DNA of 64,000 nt. It comes from Pseudomonas sp. Q11 (GTDB lineage: Bacteria > Pseudomonadota > Gammaproteobacteria > Pseudomonadales > Pseudomonadaceae). A program made the position numbers and the translations under genes. Under the pieces are notes generated by a model. That model made no database searches, was not told the origin of the DNA, and saw only the letters and a list, made by a program, of their open reading frames with translations. The DNA is taken from contig NZ_JAKNQY010000003.1 in NCBI RefSeq assembly GCF_024494355.1, positions 307,596 to 371,595 of the forward strand, in the 5' to 3' direction. This document shows, in pieces, positions 54,112 through 62,666 of the stretch (position 1 is its first letter; every line of letters starts with the position of its first letter).

Positions 54112-54464
54112 GTTGGCCGGTGACTCGTCATCACTGCCCGGAGAATAATCGGACCGATTAATTGTGCAGAAGGAAAAGCGCAACGGCACGCTCATCCGAT
54201 TAACCCTTCCAACCCCCGGCCAAAGCTGGCACCATCGCGCCTTTTTTTACGCGACTCCCCGGGTTTTTTACCGGTAAACAGAGTTCTAACGGCCGTTCGG
54301 TTGTTGATGGCGCGACAGTCTGCTGCGCCGATGCGACAACCTGCCGCACATTCACGGTTTACCACCCGTAGCGCTGTTGGCTGCCATTCGGACGCTATGC
54401 TAGCTTGGCCGCCTCGCCAGGAAGGCCGCCAACAGCAAGGGAGCACACACCATGAGGAACGCAC
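54112..54464. other. intergenic region upstream of the amino-acid ABC operon
   Basis: No gene is supported. The stretch contains T-runs (CGCGCCTTTTTTTACGCG near 54236; GGGTTTTTTACC near 54262) that may end the upstream transcript. A 10-bp palindrome AACGGCCGTT near 54288 could be a regulator site. Reading frames crossing it have no family character. Confidence 0.4.
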
Positions 54465-55238
54465 ATGGCCCAGGCCACGCCCGCGCTTGAAATCCGCAAC
54501 CTGCACAAACGCTACGGGAAGCTGGAGGTGCTCAAAGGCGTCTCGCTGACCGCCCGCGACGGCGATGTGATCTCGATCCTGGGTTCCTCCGGTTCCGGCA
54601 AATCAACATTTCTGCGCTGCATCAACCTGCTGGAAAATCCCAATCAGGGCCAGATCCTGGTGGCCGGCGAAGAACTCAAGCTCAAGGCCGCAAAAAACGG
54701 TGAACTGGTGGCCGCCGATGGCAAACAGATCAACCGCCTGCGCAGCGAAATCGGTTTTGTGTTTCAAAACTTCAACCTCTGGCCGCATATGAGCGTGCTC
54801 GACAACATCATCGAAGCCCCGCGCCGAGTGCTCGGCCAGAGCAAGGCCGAGGCCGTGGAAGTGGCCGAAGCCCTGCTGGCCAAGGTCGGCATCGCCGACA
54901 AGCGGCATGCCTACCCTGCCGAGCTGTCCGGCGGTCAGCAGCAGCGCGCCGCCATCGCCCGCACGCTGGCGATGCAGCCTAAAGTGATTCTGTTCGACGA
55001 ACCCACCTCTGCCCTTGACCCGGAAATGGTCCAGGAAGTACTTAGTGTGATCCGCGCCCTGGCCGAAGAAGGCCGCACCATGCTGCTGGTGACCCATGAA
55101 ATGGGCTTCGCCCGTCAGGTTTCCAGCGAAGTGGTGTTCCTTCATCAAGGCCTGGTCGAGGAGCAAGGATCGCCACAGCAGGTCTTCGAGAACCCGCTTT
55201 CGGCGCGCTGCAAACAATTCATGTCCAGCAACCGCTAA
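54465..55238 (+). CDS. polar amino-acid ABC transporter, ATP-binding protein (HisP-like)
   Basis: The 257-residue ATPase has Walker A GSSGSGKST, Q-loop FQNFNLWPHM, signature LSGGQQQRAAIARTLA and Walker B VILFDEPTSALDPE. The insertion with KAAKNGELVAADGKQINRLRSE is typical of histidine/arginine-type ATPases. It is the first gene of a five-gene run and is followed by the binding protein after 13 bp. Confidence 0.95.
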   Translation: MAQATPALEIRNLHKRYGKLEVLKGVSLTARDGDVISILGSSGSGKSTFLRCINLLENPNQGQILVAGEELKLKAAKNGELVAADGKQINRLRSEIGFVFQNFNLWPHMSVLDNIIEAPRRVLGQSKAEAVEVAEALLAKVGIADKRHAYPAELSGGQQQRAAIARTLAMQPKVILFDEPTSALDPEMVQEVLSVIRALAEEGRTMLLVTHEMGFARQVSSEVVFLHQGLVEEQGSPQQVFENPLSARCKQFMSSNR

Positions 55239-55251
55239 CGGAGCAGTACAT

Positions 55252-56019
55252 ATGCAGACCTACAAGAAATTCCTCCTGGCCGCTGCCGCCAGCCTGGTCT
55301 TCTCGGCCAGCGCCATGGCCGCGGAAAAACTGAAGATGGGCATCGAAGCGGCCTACCCGCCGTTCAATAACAAAGATGCCAGCGGCAACGTGGTCGGCTT
55401 CGACAAGGACATTGGCGACGCCCTGTGCGCCAAGATGAAAGTCGAATGCAGCGTAGTGACCTCCGACTGGGACGGCATCATTCCGGCCCTGAACGCCAAG
55501 AAGTTCGACTTCCTGATCTCCTCGCTATCGATTACCGAGGAACGCAAGCAGGCCGTGGACTTCACCGAGCCGTACTACTCCAACAAACTGCAATTCATCG
55601 CGCCGAAGGCCACTACCGATTTCAAGACCGACAAGGCGTACCTGAGCGGCAAGACCATTGGCGCACAACGCGCAACGCTGGCCGGCACCTGGCTGGACGA
55701 CCGCAACATGGAAGATGACTACAACATCAAGGTCACGCTCTACGACACTCAGGAAAACGCCTACCTCGATCTGCTCTCGGGCCGCGTTGACGCCATCCTG
55801 GCCGACAAATATGTGCAATACGAATGGCTCAAGAGCAAAGACGGCGCCGCCTATGAATTCAAAGGCGACCCGGTGGTGGAAAGCGACAAGATCGGCATCG
55901 CCGTGCGCAAGGGTGACGACGAACTGCGCAACAAGCTGAACGCCGCGCTCAAGGAAATCGTTGCCGACGGCACCTATAAAAAGATCAACGACAAGTACTT
56001 CCCGTTCAGCATCTATTGA
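55252..56019 (+). CDS. polar amino-acid ABC transporter, periplasmic binding protein (HisJ/AotJ-like)
   Basis: The 255-residue product has a signal peptide (KFLLAAAASLVFSASAMAA) and the lysine/arginine/ornithine/histidine-binding fold. Visible segments are MGIEAAYPPFNNKDASGNVVGFDKDIGDALC, WDGIIPALNAKKFDFLISSLSIT and AQRATLAGTW. The ligand is probably a basic amino acid or histidine, or an opine; sequence alone does not decide. GGAG precedes ATG 55252. Confidence 0.93.
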   Translation: MQTYKKFLLAAAASLVFSASAMAAEKLKMGIEAAYPPFNNKDASGNVVGFDKDIGDALCAKMKVECSVVTSDWDGIIPALNAKKFDFLISSLSITEERKQAVDFTEPYYSNKLQFIAPKATTDFKTDKAYLSGKTIGAQRATLAGTWLDDRNMEDDYNIKVTLYDTQENAYLDLLSGRVDAILADKYVQYEWLKSKDGAAYEFKGDPVVESDKIGIAVRKGDDELRNKLNAALKEIVADGTYKKINDKYFPFSIY

Positions 56020-56097
56020 TACTGACGTGCCTGGCCGGCGCTGCTTCATTGCGGCGCCGGCCCTTAGCAAAGCCTGCCGCGATATGAACACACACCC

Positions 56098-56793
56098 ATG
56101 ATGATCGATCTCTACGGATTCGGCCCGGCGCTCGCCGCCGGCGCGCTGATGACCGTCAAACTGGCGCTCTCGGCCCTCTGCCTGGGGCTGGTGCTCGGCT
56201 TGCTCGGCGCCCTGGCCAAGACTTCCCCGTACAAGCCGCTGCAATGGCTGGGCGGCACTTATTCGACACTGGTTCGCGGCATTCCCGAATTGCTCTGGGT
56301 GCTGCTGATCTACTTTGGCACCGTCAACCTCATGCGTGCCCTGGGCGAATACTTCGGTAACCCGGACCTTTCCCTCAACGCCTTCGCCGCCGGCGTCATC
56401 GCCCTGGGCCTGTGCTTTGGCGCCTACGCCACGGAAGTATTTCGCGGCGCTATCCTGGCAATCCCCAAGGGCCATCGCGAAGCTGGCGTGGCGTTGGGCT
56501 TGTCCAAGTGGCGGATCTTCACCCGGCTGATCATGCCGCAGATGTGGCGCATCGCCCTGCCCGGGCTGGGTAACCTGTTCATGATCCTGATGAAAGACAC
56601 GGCGCTGGTGTCGGTGATCGGCCTGGAAGAAATCATGCGGCACGCACAAATCGGCGTGACCGTGTCCAAGCAACCGTTCACCTTCTATATGGTGGCCGCG
56701 TTCATGTACCTGGGCCTTACCGTGCTCGCCATGATCGGCATGCATTTGCTGGAACGACGTGCCGCTCGCGGCTTTACCAGGAGCACCCAATGA
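56098..56793 (+). CDS. polar amino-acid ABC transporter permease (HisQ-like)
   Basis: The 231-residue inner-membrane permease has about five TM helices. The HisMQ opening is GALMTVKLALSALCLGLVLGLLGALAK, and the EAA loop is GAILAIPKGHREAGVALGLSKW. It overlaps the next permease gene by ATGA (56790-56793). ATG 56098 and 56101 are both possible. Confidence 0.94.
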   Translation: MMIDLYGFGPALAAGALMTVKLALSALCLGLVLGLLGALAKTSPYKPLQWLGGTYSTLVRGIPELLWVLLIYFGTVNLMRALGEYFGNPDLSLNAFAAGVIALGLCFGAYATEVFRGAILAIPKGHREAGVALGLSKWRIFTRLIMPQMWRIALPGLGNLFMILMKDTALVSVIGLEEIMRHAQIGVTVSKQPFTFYMVAAFMYLGLTVLAMIGMHLLERRAARGFTRSTQ

Positions 56794-57479
56794 ACTGGGA
56801 AGTCATCATCAAGTGGCTGCCGAAACTGGCCCAGGGCGCGACACTGACCCTGGAGCTGGTGGCCATCGCCGTGATCGCCGGTCTGCTGCTGGCGATTCCG
56901 CTGGGCATCGCCCGCTCCTCACGCCTGTGGTACGTGCGGGCTTTACCCTACGCCTACATTTTCTTTTTCCGTGGCACGCCGTTATTGGTTCAGCTGTTTT
57001 TGGTCTACTACGGCCTGGCGCAGTTTGACGCCGTGCGTAGCAGCGCGCTGTGGCCGTACCTGCGGGATCCGTTCTGGTGCGCCACGGCCACCATGACCCT
57101 GCACACCGCCGCCTACATCGCCGAGATCCTGCGCGGCGCGATCCAGGCCATCCCTCGTGGTGAAATCGAGGCCGCGCGAGCCCTGGGCATGTCCCGACCC
57201 AAGGCGTTGTTCTACATCATCCTGCCGCGTGCAGCGCGCATCGGCCTGCCGGCCTACAGCAACGAAGTGATCCTGATGCTCAAGGCCAGCGCACTGGCGA
57301 GCACCGTGACCCTGCTGGAGCTCACCGGCATGGCGCGCACGATCATTGCCCGGACCTACCTGCCGGTGGAAATCTTCTTCGCGGCCGGCATGTTCTACCT
57401 GCTGATGGCGTTCGTGCTGGTGCAGGGCTTCAAACAGCTGGAGCGCTGGTTGCGCGTCGATGCCTGCCAAGGGCGCTGA
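56790..57479 (+). CDS. polar amino-acid ABC transporter permease (HisM-like)
   Basis: The 229-residue second permease has WLPKLAQGATLTLELVAIAVIAGLL at the N-terminus, FFRGTPLLVQLFLVYYGL and the EAA loop GAIQAIPRGEIEAARALGMSRPKALF. It forms the heterodimeric channel with the HisQ-like subunit. Its last 20 bp overlap the methyltransferase gene. Confidence 0.94.
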   Translation: MNWEVIIKWLPKLAQGATLTLELVAIAVIAGLLLAIPLGIARSSRLWYVRALPYAYIFFFRGTPLLVQLFLVYYGLAQFDAVRSSALWPYLRDPFWCATATMTLHTAAYIAEILRGAIQAIPRGEIEAARALGMSRPKALFYIILPRAARIGLPAYSNEVILMLKASALASTVTLLELTGMARTIIARTYLPVEIFFAAGMFYLLMAFVLVQGFKQLERWLRVDACQGR

Positions 57480-58692
57480 CCGCAGCGTGCTGACGGGCGA
57501 GGCGTTACTCGCCCGTTTCACCGCGCTGGATGCTTTTCTCACAACGCACCAGGCATTGTGGAAACCACGTCCGTTCACCCATCTGCAACTGCCCTGGGAA
57601 GGGTCCTACCCGGAACTGGCCCAATGGCTACGCCAACGTTCGCTGGAGGATGCAGAAAACGATCATCACCAACCCTGGCTGATTGAACATGCACCGACGC
57701 CATTTCCAGAGCTGGCAGCCATTTCCCATGCGTTGAGCACCGTCACAGAACTGCCGGGCAAAGAGCTCGAAGCCGCCGCCCATCGCCTCAGCGTCGACGT
57801 GCCAGGGCGTAAATGGCAGCAGATCGAAGCGTTCGCCAGCCGCCTGCACTTCGCTGCCAAACCGACCCACTGGCTCGATTGGTGCGCCGGCAAAGGTCAC
57901 CTCGGCCGACGCTTGCTGCACGATGAACAACAACTGACGTGCCTGGAGTACGACCCAGCCCTGGTCGCCAGCGGCCAGCAACTGAGCCAACGCCACCGTC
58001 TGTCCGCCACGCACTTGCAGCAAGACGTGCTGGCACCAGAAGCAGCCCAGGCGATCCGCCCTGAGCACACGCCGGTAGCCCTGCACGCCTGCGGCGACCT
58101 GCATGTGCGGCTAATGCAATTGGCGAGCGCCGCTGGCTGCACGCAATTGGCAATCGCCCCGTGCTGCTACAACCGCATCCGTGCTGAACGTTATCAACCG
58201 CTGTCCGACGCCGCCAAGGCTTCGGGCCTACAGCTAACGCTCGATGATCTCAGCTTGCCAATGACCGAAACCGTCACCGCCGGCGCACGCACCCGACGGC
58301 AACGGGACCAGTCCATGGCCCGACGCCTGAGCTTTGACCTGCTGCAACGACAGATCCGGGGCAGCGACGACTATCTGCCCACCCCCTCGCTCCCCAGCGC
58401 CTGGCTGGAAAAATCCTTCATCCAGTACTGCACCGATCTGGCAGTCCTGAAAGACTTATCCACAGTCGGCTCGCCTGACTGGTCGGCACTGGAAGCGGCC
58501 GGTCATCAACGCCTGGCCGAAGTGCGCAACCTGGAACTGGTCCGAGGCCTTTTCCGACGGCCTCTGGAGCTGTGGTTGGTGCTGGATCGGGCGCTTTTCC
58601 TCAGCCAGAAAAACTACCACGTCCGCCTCGGCACCTTCTGCGAAACGCCCCTCACGCCACGAAATCTGATGTTGCTGGCCGAGCGTTACTGA
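57460..58692 (+). CDS. SAM-dependent methyltransferase-like protein
   Basis: The 410-residue protein has a Rossmann-type motif I WLDWCAGKGHLGRRLL near residue 138, CLEYDP (motif II), and ALHACGDLHVRLM with IAPCCYNRI. This resembles the METTL25/GSTCD-like methyltransferase group, whose CCYxx motif is characteristic. Substrate unknown; possibly RNA or a protein. The start at ATG 57460 overlaps the permease gene by 20 bp in another frame, so the genes are co-transcribed. Whether it is linked to transport is unclear. Confidence 0.82.
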   Translation: MPAKGADRSVLTGEALLARFTALDAFLTTHQALWKPRPFTHLQLPWEGSYPELAQWLRQRSLEDAENDHHQPWLIEHAPTPFPELAAISHALSTVTELPGKELEAAAHRLSVDVPGRKWQQIEAFASRLHFAAKPTHWLDWCAGKGHLGRRLLHDEQQLTCLEYDPALVASGQQLSQRHRLSATHLQQDVLAPEAAQAIRPEHTPVALHACGDLHVRLMQLASAAGCTQLAIAPCCYNRIRAERYQPLSDAAKASGLQLTLDDLSLPMTETVTAGARTRRQRDQSMARRLSFDLLQRQIRGSDDYLPTPSLPSAWLEKSFIQYCTDLAVLKDLSTVGSPDWSALEAAGHQRLAEVRNLELVRGLFRRPLELWLVLDRALFLSQKNYHVRLGTFCETPLTPRNLMLLAERY

Positions 58693-59023
58693 TACGACAC
58701 AGCCTGTGGATAACTCTGTTGATGAAATAGTCCTGGATCCAATAAATCCGCGTTTTTCCTCTACGACCGAGGCTGGTCATTTTTTGTTCATATGGATAAA
58801 AAACCATTAAAACAGGCATTTGCGAGCAAACGAGAAAGCTGTCACAAAATCGCAAGATGGCAGCCGCCCCGCCCCGCCCGTTGTGCATAAGCGTTCAAGC
58901 AAAACGACATAACCGCCGAACTCAGTGCTCCCACACGCCAACAATTGCGCCCACCGCGCCCGTGCAGTACAACAGCCTTACGTATCGTGATTGACACAAT
59001 GCCGACACACACAAGGACTGGCC
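58693..59023. other. intergenic region with a DnaA box
   Basis: No gene is supported in this 331-bp AT-richer gap. It contains one perfect DnaA box (TTATCCACA on the minus strand, about 58704-58713). Another lies at about 58456-58464 inside the preceding gene in the opposite orientation. The end of the region carries AAGGA for the FkbM gene. Confidence 0.5.
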
Positions 59024-59848
59024 GTGACGTTCATTTCCTACGCACAAAACTTCGAAGACATACGCCTGTGGCGCGCCCTTAAGTCGGAAAAGAACGGTTT
59101 TTACCTCGACGTCGGTGCCAACCATCCGACGGAAGATTCCGTGACCCGGGCGTTCTACGATCACGGCTGGCGCGGGATCAACATCGAACCGGTGCAGGCC
59201 TACTACGACGCTCTCTGTCAAGCGCGGCCCAACGACATCAACCTGCAATGCGTGGCCGGCGAAAACGCCGACAGCCTGACCTTCTACACCATCGCCGACA
59301 CGGGCCTGTCCACCGTCGAAGCCAGCGTCGCCCAACAGCACCGCGACGCCGGCATGAACGTAAGCAAGCAGACTGTCCAGTCCCGCACCCTGACTTCGAT
59401 CTGCGAGCAATACGCCCAGGACCGCCCCATCCACTTCCTGAAAATCGACGTCGAAGGCCACGAAGAAACCGTGCTGCGCGGCATGGACTTCACCCGCTGG
59501 CGCCCCTGGATCATCCTCATCGAAACCCCCTGGGCCCGCGACCAGACCTGGGAAAACCTGGTGACCGACGCCGGCTACCAGTCCATCCTGTTCGACGGCC
59601 TCAACACCTTTTACCTCGCCGAAGAACACTTGGCGCTCAAACCGGCTTTCGACATCCCGCCGTGCAACCTCGACGAGTTCCAGTTCTGCAAAGGCCACAA
59701 ATTCAGCCACCCCCTCAGCGAACCCGACCAGCAACTCACCGCCGCCCTGCAACGCGCCGAACGGGCCGAAGCCCAACTCCATGCCCTACAAAACAGCCGC
59801 ACCTGGCGAACCTTGCAGAAAGTACGCAACCTCGTGCGCCGCGCCTGA
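59024..59848 (+). CDS. FkbM family methyltransferase with C-terminal coiled coil
   Basis: The 274-residue product has the FkbM fold: FISYAQNFEDIRLWRAL at the N-terminus, SAM motif FYLDVGANHPTEDSVTRAFY, GINIEPV, and FLKIDVEGHEETVLRGMDF. The C-terminus is a short coiled coil ending NSRTWRTLQKVRNLVRR, a tail also seen in polysaccharide glycosyltransferases. Such enzymes methylate sugars of glycans or natural products. The start is GTG 59024 with AAGGA 7 nt upstream. No glycan genes are adjacent. Confidence 0.87.
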   Translation: MTFISYAQNFEDIRLWRALKSEKNGFYLDVGANHPTEDSVTRAFYDHGWRGINIEPVQAYYDALCQARPNDINLQCVAGENADSLTFYTIADTGLSTVEASVAQQHRDAGMNVSKQTVQSRTLTSICEQYAQDRPIHFLKIDVEGHEETVLRGMDFTRWRPWIILIETPWARDQTWENLVTDAGYQSILFDGLNTFYLAEEHLALKPAFDIPPCNLDEFQFCKGHKFSHPLSEPDQQLTAALQRAERAEAQLHALQNSRTWRTLQKVRNLVRRA

Positions 59849-59883
59849 GTCGAGGGCCTGCAAAAATAGTCAGAATTCAGGGG

Positions 59884-59911
59884 TTTACAGAACGCACCCA
59901 ATCGCTATAAT
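59884..59911 (+). promoter_or_regulatory. sigma-70 promoter of tRNA-Thr
   Basis: TTTACA (59884-59889), 16-bp spacer and a perfect TATAAT (59906-59911) lie 12 bp upstream of the tRNA. Confidence 0.85.
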
Positions 59912-59923
59912 CGTCGCCCACAC

Positions 59924-59999
<76 letters not shown>

Positions 60000-60008
60000 T
60001 ACAAAATG

Positions 60009-60041
60009 AAGCCCTCGCAGAAATGCGAGGGCTTTGTTGTT
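60009..60041 (+). terminator. terminator of tRNA-Thr
   Basis: AAGCCCTCGCA-GAAA-TGCGAGGGCTT followed by TGTTGTTT forms a strong stem. Confidence 0.93.
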
Positions 60042-60077
60042 TCTGTACATCCACTTTCTGTCCACACACTGAACTCT

Positions 60078-60101
60078 GTGGGAGCGAGCCTGCTCGCGAT
60101 G
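60078..60101 (+). repeat. solitary REP unit
   Basis: GTGGGAGCGAGCCTGCTCGC stands without a full inverted partner; a degraded AAGCTCGCTCC remnant lies near 60140. Confidence 0.85.
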
Positions 60102-60189
60102 AGGCCATCACCACCACCGACACTCTGCCATACAGACGCAAGCTCGCTCCGTCCGCCCCAGATGCGTTAATCCCGGACACACAATTTCT

Positions 60190-60412
60190 CGCCCCGCCAG
60201 CATGACGCCACGATTGTCCCCTATCCAATCGACCGTTACCCTCCAACTGTCGCTGCCACCAAGTTCAAATATGCGGGCCAGGTCCTACCCTACGACCATA
60301 AGCATCGGTCGAGTACGGATAGGGCGTGCCCTATGAATTCAAAGACGCTCAGCAGTTGCTACAGGATTTTTTCGCAGACGTTGACCGTGTGTTGGAGCAG
60401 GTGAAGAAATGA
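60190..60412 (+). pseudogene. remnant of a TumE-like (DUF6516) toxin gene, frameshifted
   Basis: One frame reads KFKYAGQVLPYDHKHRSSTD up to about 60320. The continuation is in another frame as VPYEFKDAQQLLQDFFADVD and ends VLEQVKK at TGA 60410-60412, after an in-frame TAG at 60320. The Y-x-YD...HR...PYxF...LxxDFxxDV pattern resembles TumE-type toxins, and the next gene is a HTH protein as in tumE-tumA pairs. No start codon with a ribosome site is evident. Family assignment is tentative. Confidence 0.5.
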
Positions 60413-60759
60413 AAACACTAAAGATTGGCATCATGTCGCAAGCGCAGATGCGTGCGCGTGTATTGGCGATTGCCTGTGGCGAGTACAAGCCCAAGGCAAC
60501 CGAGCCCAAGATTTGGTTTCCGTCCATGAAGTCGCTGGCCGAGGTGCTGAGTGATGAAAACCGGGCGCTGCTCAAGCTCATCAAAGAAACTCAGCCGGAA
60601 TCTCTGACCTCGTTGGCCGAGGCTACTGGGCGAAAGGTAAGCAACCTGTCGCGGACGCTAAAAACCATGTCTGGTTACGGGCTGGTTGAAATGAAGCGCG
60701 AGAATAATCACGTCAGGCCGATTGCCAAGGCCACAGAATTTCAAATCATCGCGGCCTGA
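60409..60759 (+). CDS. winged-helix DNA-binding protein, probable TumA-like antitoxin
   Basis: The 116-residue product has an N-terminal segment IGIMSQAQMRARVLAIACGEYKPKATEPKIWFPS followed by a MarR-like winged helix (ALLKLIKETQPESLTSLAEATGRKVSNLSRTLKTMSGYGLVEM). This matches the HVO_A0114-type DNA-binding proteins that pair with DUF6516 toxins. It overlaps the toxin remnant stop by ATGA. The frame is intact even though the toxin is broken. Confidence 0.78.
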   Translation: MKTLKIGIMSQAQMRARVLAIACGEYKPKATEPKIWFPSMKSLAEVLSDENRALLKLIKETQPESLTSLAEATGRKVSNLSRTLKTMSGYGLVEMKRENNHVRPIAKATEFQIIAA

Positions 60760-60817
60760 GTTGCCAGGCAGACGCCCCCCGCACGACGGGGGGTTGCCAG
60801 GTACCTATTTGTAATTC

Positions 60818-60883
60818 GGGGACAGACCACGATTCCTAGCTTAAATGAATATGCAGACGCCAAATTAGTCGTGGTCTGTCCCC
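60818..60883. repeat. inverted-repeat element GGGGACAGACCACGA (copy 1, intact)
   Basis: Perfect 15-bp arms GGGGACAGACCACGA (60818-60832) and TCGTGGTCTGTCCCC (60869-60883) enclose a 36-bp AT-rich spacer with CTAGCTTAAAT. Similar elements are known around RAYT-type transposases, but no transposase is present here. Other copies are at 62368-62432 and 63889-63949. Confidence 0.88.
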
Positions 60884-61016
60884 GTTTTACGTCAACTCCC
60901 CGAGTTTTTCTGACAGCTCGTCGCCCCGCGCTAGCATCAACCAATCGAGCGCGTTACTGCGCACGCATACAGTAGTTGTACAGCGATTGGTTCTCATCAA
61001 TTTCGGACAGGCTTAA

Positions 61017-61260
61017 TCTCTCAGGATACGGCGATGGCACTTGGCGCTCGATGACAAGGCCTTCCGAATGCAGAACCCCGAGGCGCACCGGGAAACGCTC
61101 CACGAGATGGCAGCCGCGTTGTTTGACGAAGGCCTGATCGACCAGCTTGAACGGTTCGAAATGAACGAGATGGCTGACGCCGCCTAACGGCACGCCGTTG
61201 AGGAGCTGCCGAACTCACCAGACCAATACCGAGGCGCATCGGCCTATAACGTCGTGCAGG
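61017..61260 (+). pseudogene. decayed gene fragment of unknown family
   Basis: One frame, open from 61017, reads WHLALDDKAFRMQNPEAHRE and then LHEMAAALFDEGLIDQLERF, ending MADAA at TAA 61185-61187. It continues after that stop with RHAVEELPNSPDQYRGASAY. The sequence has protein-like composition and helix periodicity on both sides of the stop, suggesting one gene broken by a nonsense mutation and lacking its 5' end. I do not recognise the family. Confidence 0.45.
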
Positions 61261-61373
61261 TAAGTTTGAAGATAGCCCTGTCCGTGCAGGAAATGGGTTT
61301 GTGGCAAAGCCCTGGACGATTGGTTTTACGCTGAAAAAACATGAGTGCTCCTGTTAGGTGGACCTCGGACGAT

Positions 61374-62321
61374 TTATCGAACTTTATAGCCACCATCCGC
61401 CCAGTCAGATTTGGCGAGCCGTCGAAGTGGTCTTGGATCGTTAGTAGCAGGGTCAAAGTACTGAGGCTCGTAACCGCTCGCGTCCATCATCTCATTTAGA
61501 TCGCAAAAAAATGGTGGGATTGTTTTTTTAAACACATCCTCAGCGGATTCAATAGACTTAGAAACCAACATTCTATTTTCTGAGCTTTTGTAGTTTTTAG
61601 TATAAAAGCCTGACAACTCATCTAAAACCTCGGCAACATCTAATATTGCCGAATCAAGCAACTCAATCAAACCCTCTCCTGTCACATACAGCTGAGCAAC
61701 AATCTCACCACCAACCTTTGAAACTTTAAATTTAAATGAACATATATCATTTAACCCCACACCACCCTCTCGCAATTTTTGCTTGTATGCAGCACTAAGA
61801 GCTTCGTAAGAGCGGTGAATAGCGATGACATTGAAATACGACATTTCGGCCATAATAACTTTCTGCAATACCTCAGCATTATTATGCCTAATCAAAGGTA
61901 GCGACACATCCTGATTTACCCTATCGGTAACTCCCGTATGCCCTAAAACTGAAGGCATATCGAGAAATCGAAGTTTGTGTGAAGCAAAGGGAATCACAAT
62001 GGATTTTTTGAGTCCCCCAAGATCAAAAAGTTGAGATTGCAAGGCTAGAAAAGCCTGACGAATGAGTGCAACATCGCGATTTTCCTGCTCAACGCGTTGA
62101 TTTTTCACTTGAAATTTGTAGGTAAAAAAGGAGCCTGCCGCAGCACCGGCAAAAGTCGACACGAGAGGTAGAATAATGCCACTCAAGATATCGATGCTCT
62201 TGCCATCAGCAGCCCCAAACAAAATTGTTGCATCACCATCGAATGCGCGGAAAATCAACATTAGGATCAGGACAGAAAATAGCCCCCCGAAAAATGCGCC
62301 AACTCCAACGGAAAACTTCAT
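61374..62321 (-). CDS. hypothetical membrane protein, two N-terminal TM helices
   Basis: The 315-residue product has TM1 (VGAFFGGLFSVLILMLIFRAF) and TM2 (SGIILPLVSTFAGAAAGSFF). A helical region YKFQVKNQRVEQENRDVALI and a long cytoplasmic domain follow with no motif I recognise. ATG 62321 has a good GGAG site. The DNA is clearly AT-richer than the core genes, with rare-codon use (ATA, TTT, AAA), indicating transfer. It may form a unit with the similar AT-rich gene upstream on the same strand (345-bp gap). Confidence 0.75.
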   Translation of the reverse strand: MKFSVGVGAFFGGLFSVLILMLIFRAFDGDATILFGAADGKSIDILSGIILPLVSTFAGAAAGSFFTYKFQVKNQRVEQENRDVALIRQAFLALQSQLFDLGGLKKSIVIPFASHKLRFLDMPSVLGHTGVTDRVNQDVSLPLIRHNNAEVLQKVIMAEMSYFNVIAIHRSYEALSAAYKQKLREGGVGLNDICSFKFKVSKVGGEIVAQLYVTGEGLIELLDSAILDVAEVLDELSGFYTKNYKSSENRMLVSKSIESAEDVFKKTIPPFFCDLNEMMDASGYEPQYFDPATNDPRPLRRLAKSDWADGGYKVR

Positions 62322-62367
62322 TTCGCTCCATCCTTGTAGATTTGGTAATTCGGGGACTTAGTAATTC

Positions 62368-62432
62368 GAGGACAGACCACGATTCCTAGCTTAAATTAAT
62401 ATGCAGGCGCCAATTTAATCGTGGCCGTTCCC
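62368..62432. repeat. inverted-repeat element GGGGACAGACCACGA (copy 2, degenerate)
   Basis: GAGGACAGACCACGATT (62368-62384) and AATCGTGGCCGTTCCC (62417-62432) surround the same CCTAGCTTAAATTAATATGC spacer as copy 1. A further fragment, AATTCGGGGACTTAG, precedes it at 62348. The rest of 62433-62666 shows no gene and probably holds the promoter region of the gene to the left. Confidence 0.8.
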
Positions 62433-62666
62433 GATTTTCTGTAGCTGGACGAATGGAAAACCCTAATCAGGTGGAACCAAACGATTGTGGACATCGTTGA
62501 CTATCTAGGCAGACAAATCGATTTTCCGACGTCAACCCGAAAACGCAACCCTCCCCCTTAAGAGCGAGTAGCTGTTTCGGACAGACACTCTGATAACGAG
62601 TAAAAAACTTAGCTATAGCCGGTATCCGGATTACACCGAAACAAAACCTGAGGGAGACTCACAAAA

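Noticed and set aside
54192..54506. A 104-codon minus-strand frame upstream of the ABC operon
   Set aside because: It overlaps the start of the ATPase gene in antisense, has no ribosome site and an irregular Cys/Trp/Arg-rich composition.
58456..58713. Two DnaA boxes considered as a replication origin
   Set aside because: Only two boxes 240 bp apart in opposite orientation, no box cluster, no AT-rich unwinding region with 13-mers and no dnaA/dnaN/gidA neighbours.
61041..61187. A 48-codon gene starting from TTG
   Set aside because: The frame is open upstream to 61017 and its sequence continues in character past the stop, so it is better explained as part of a decayed longer gene.
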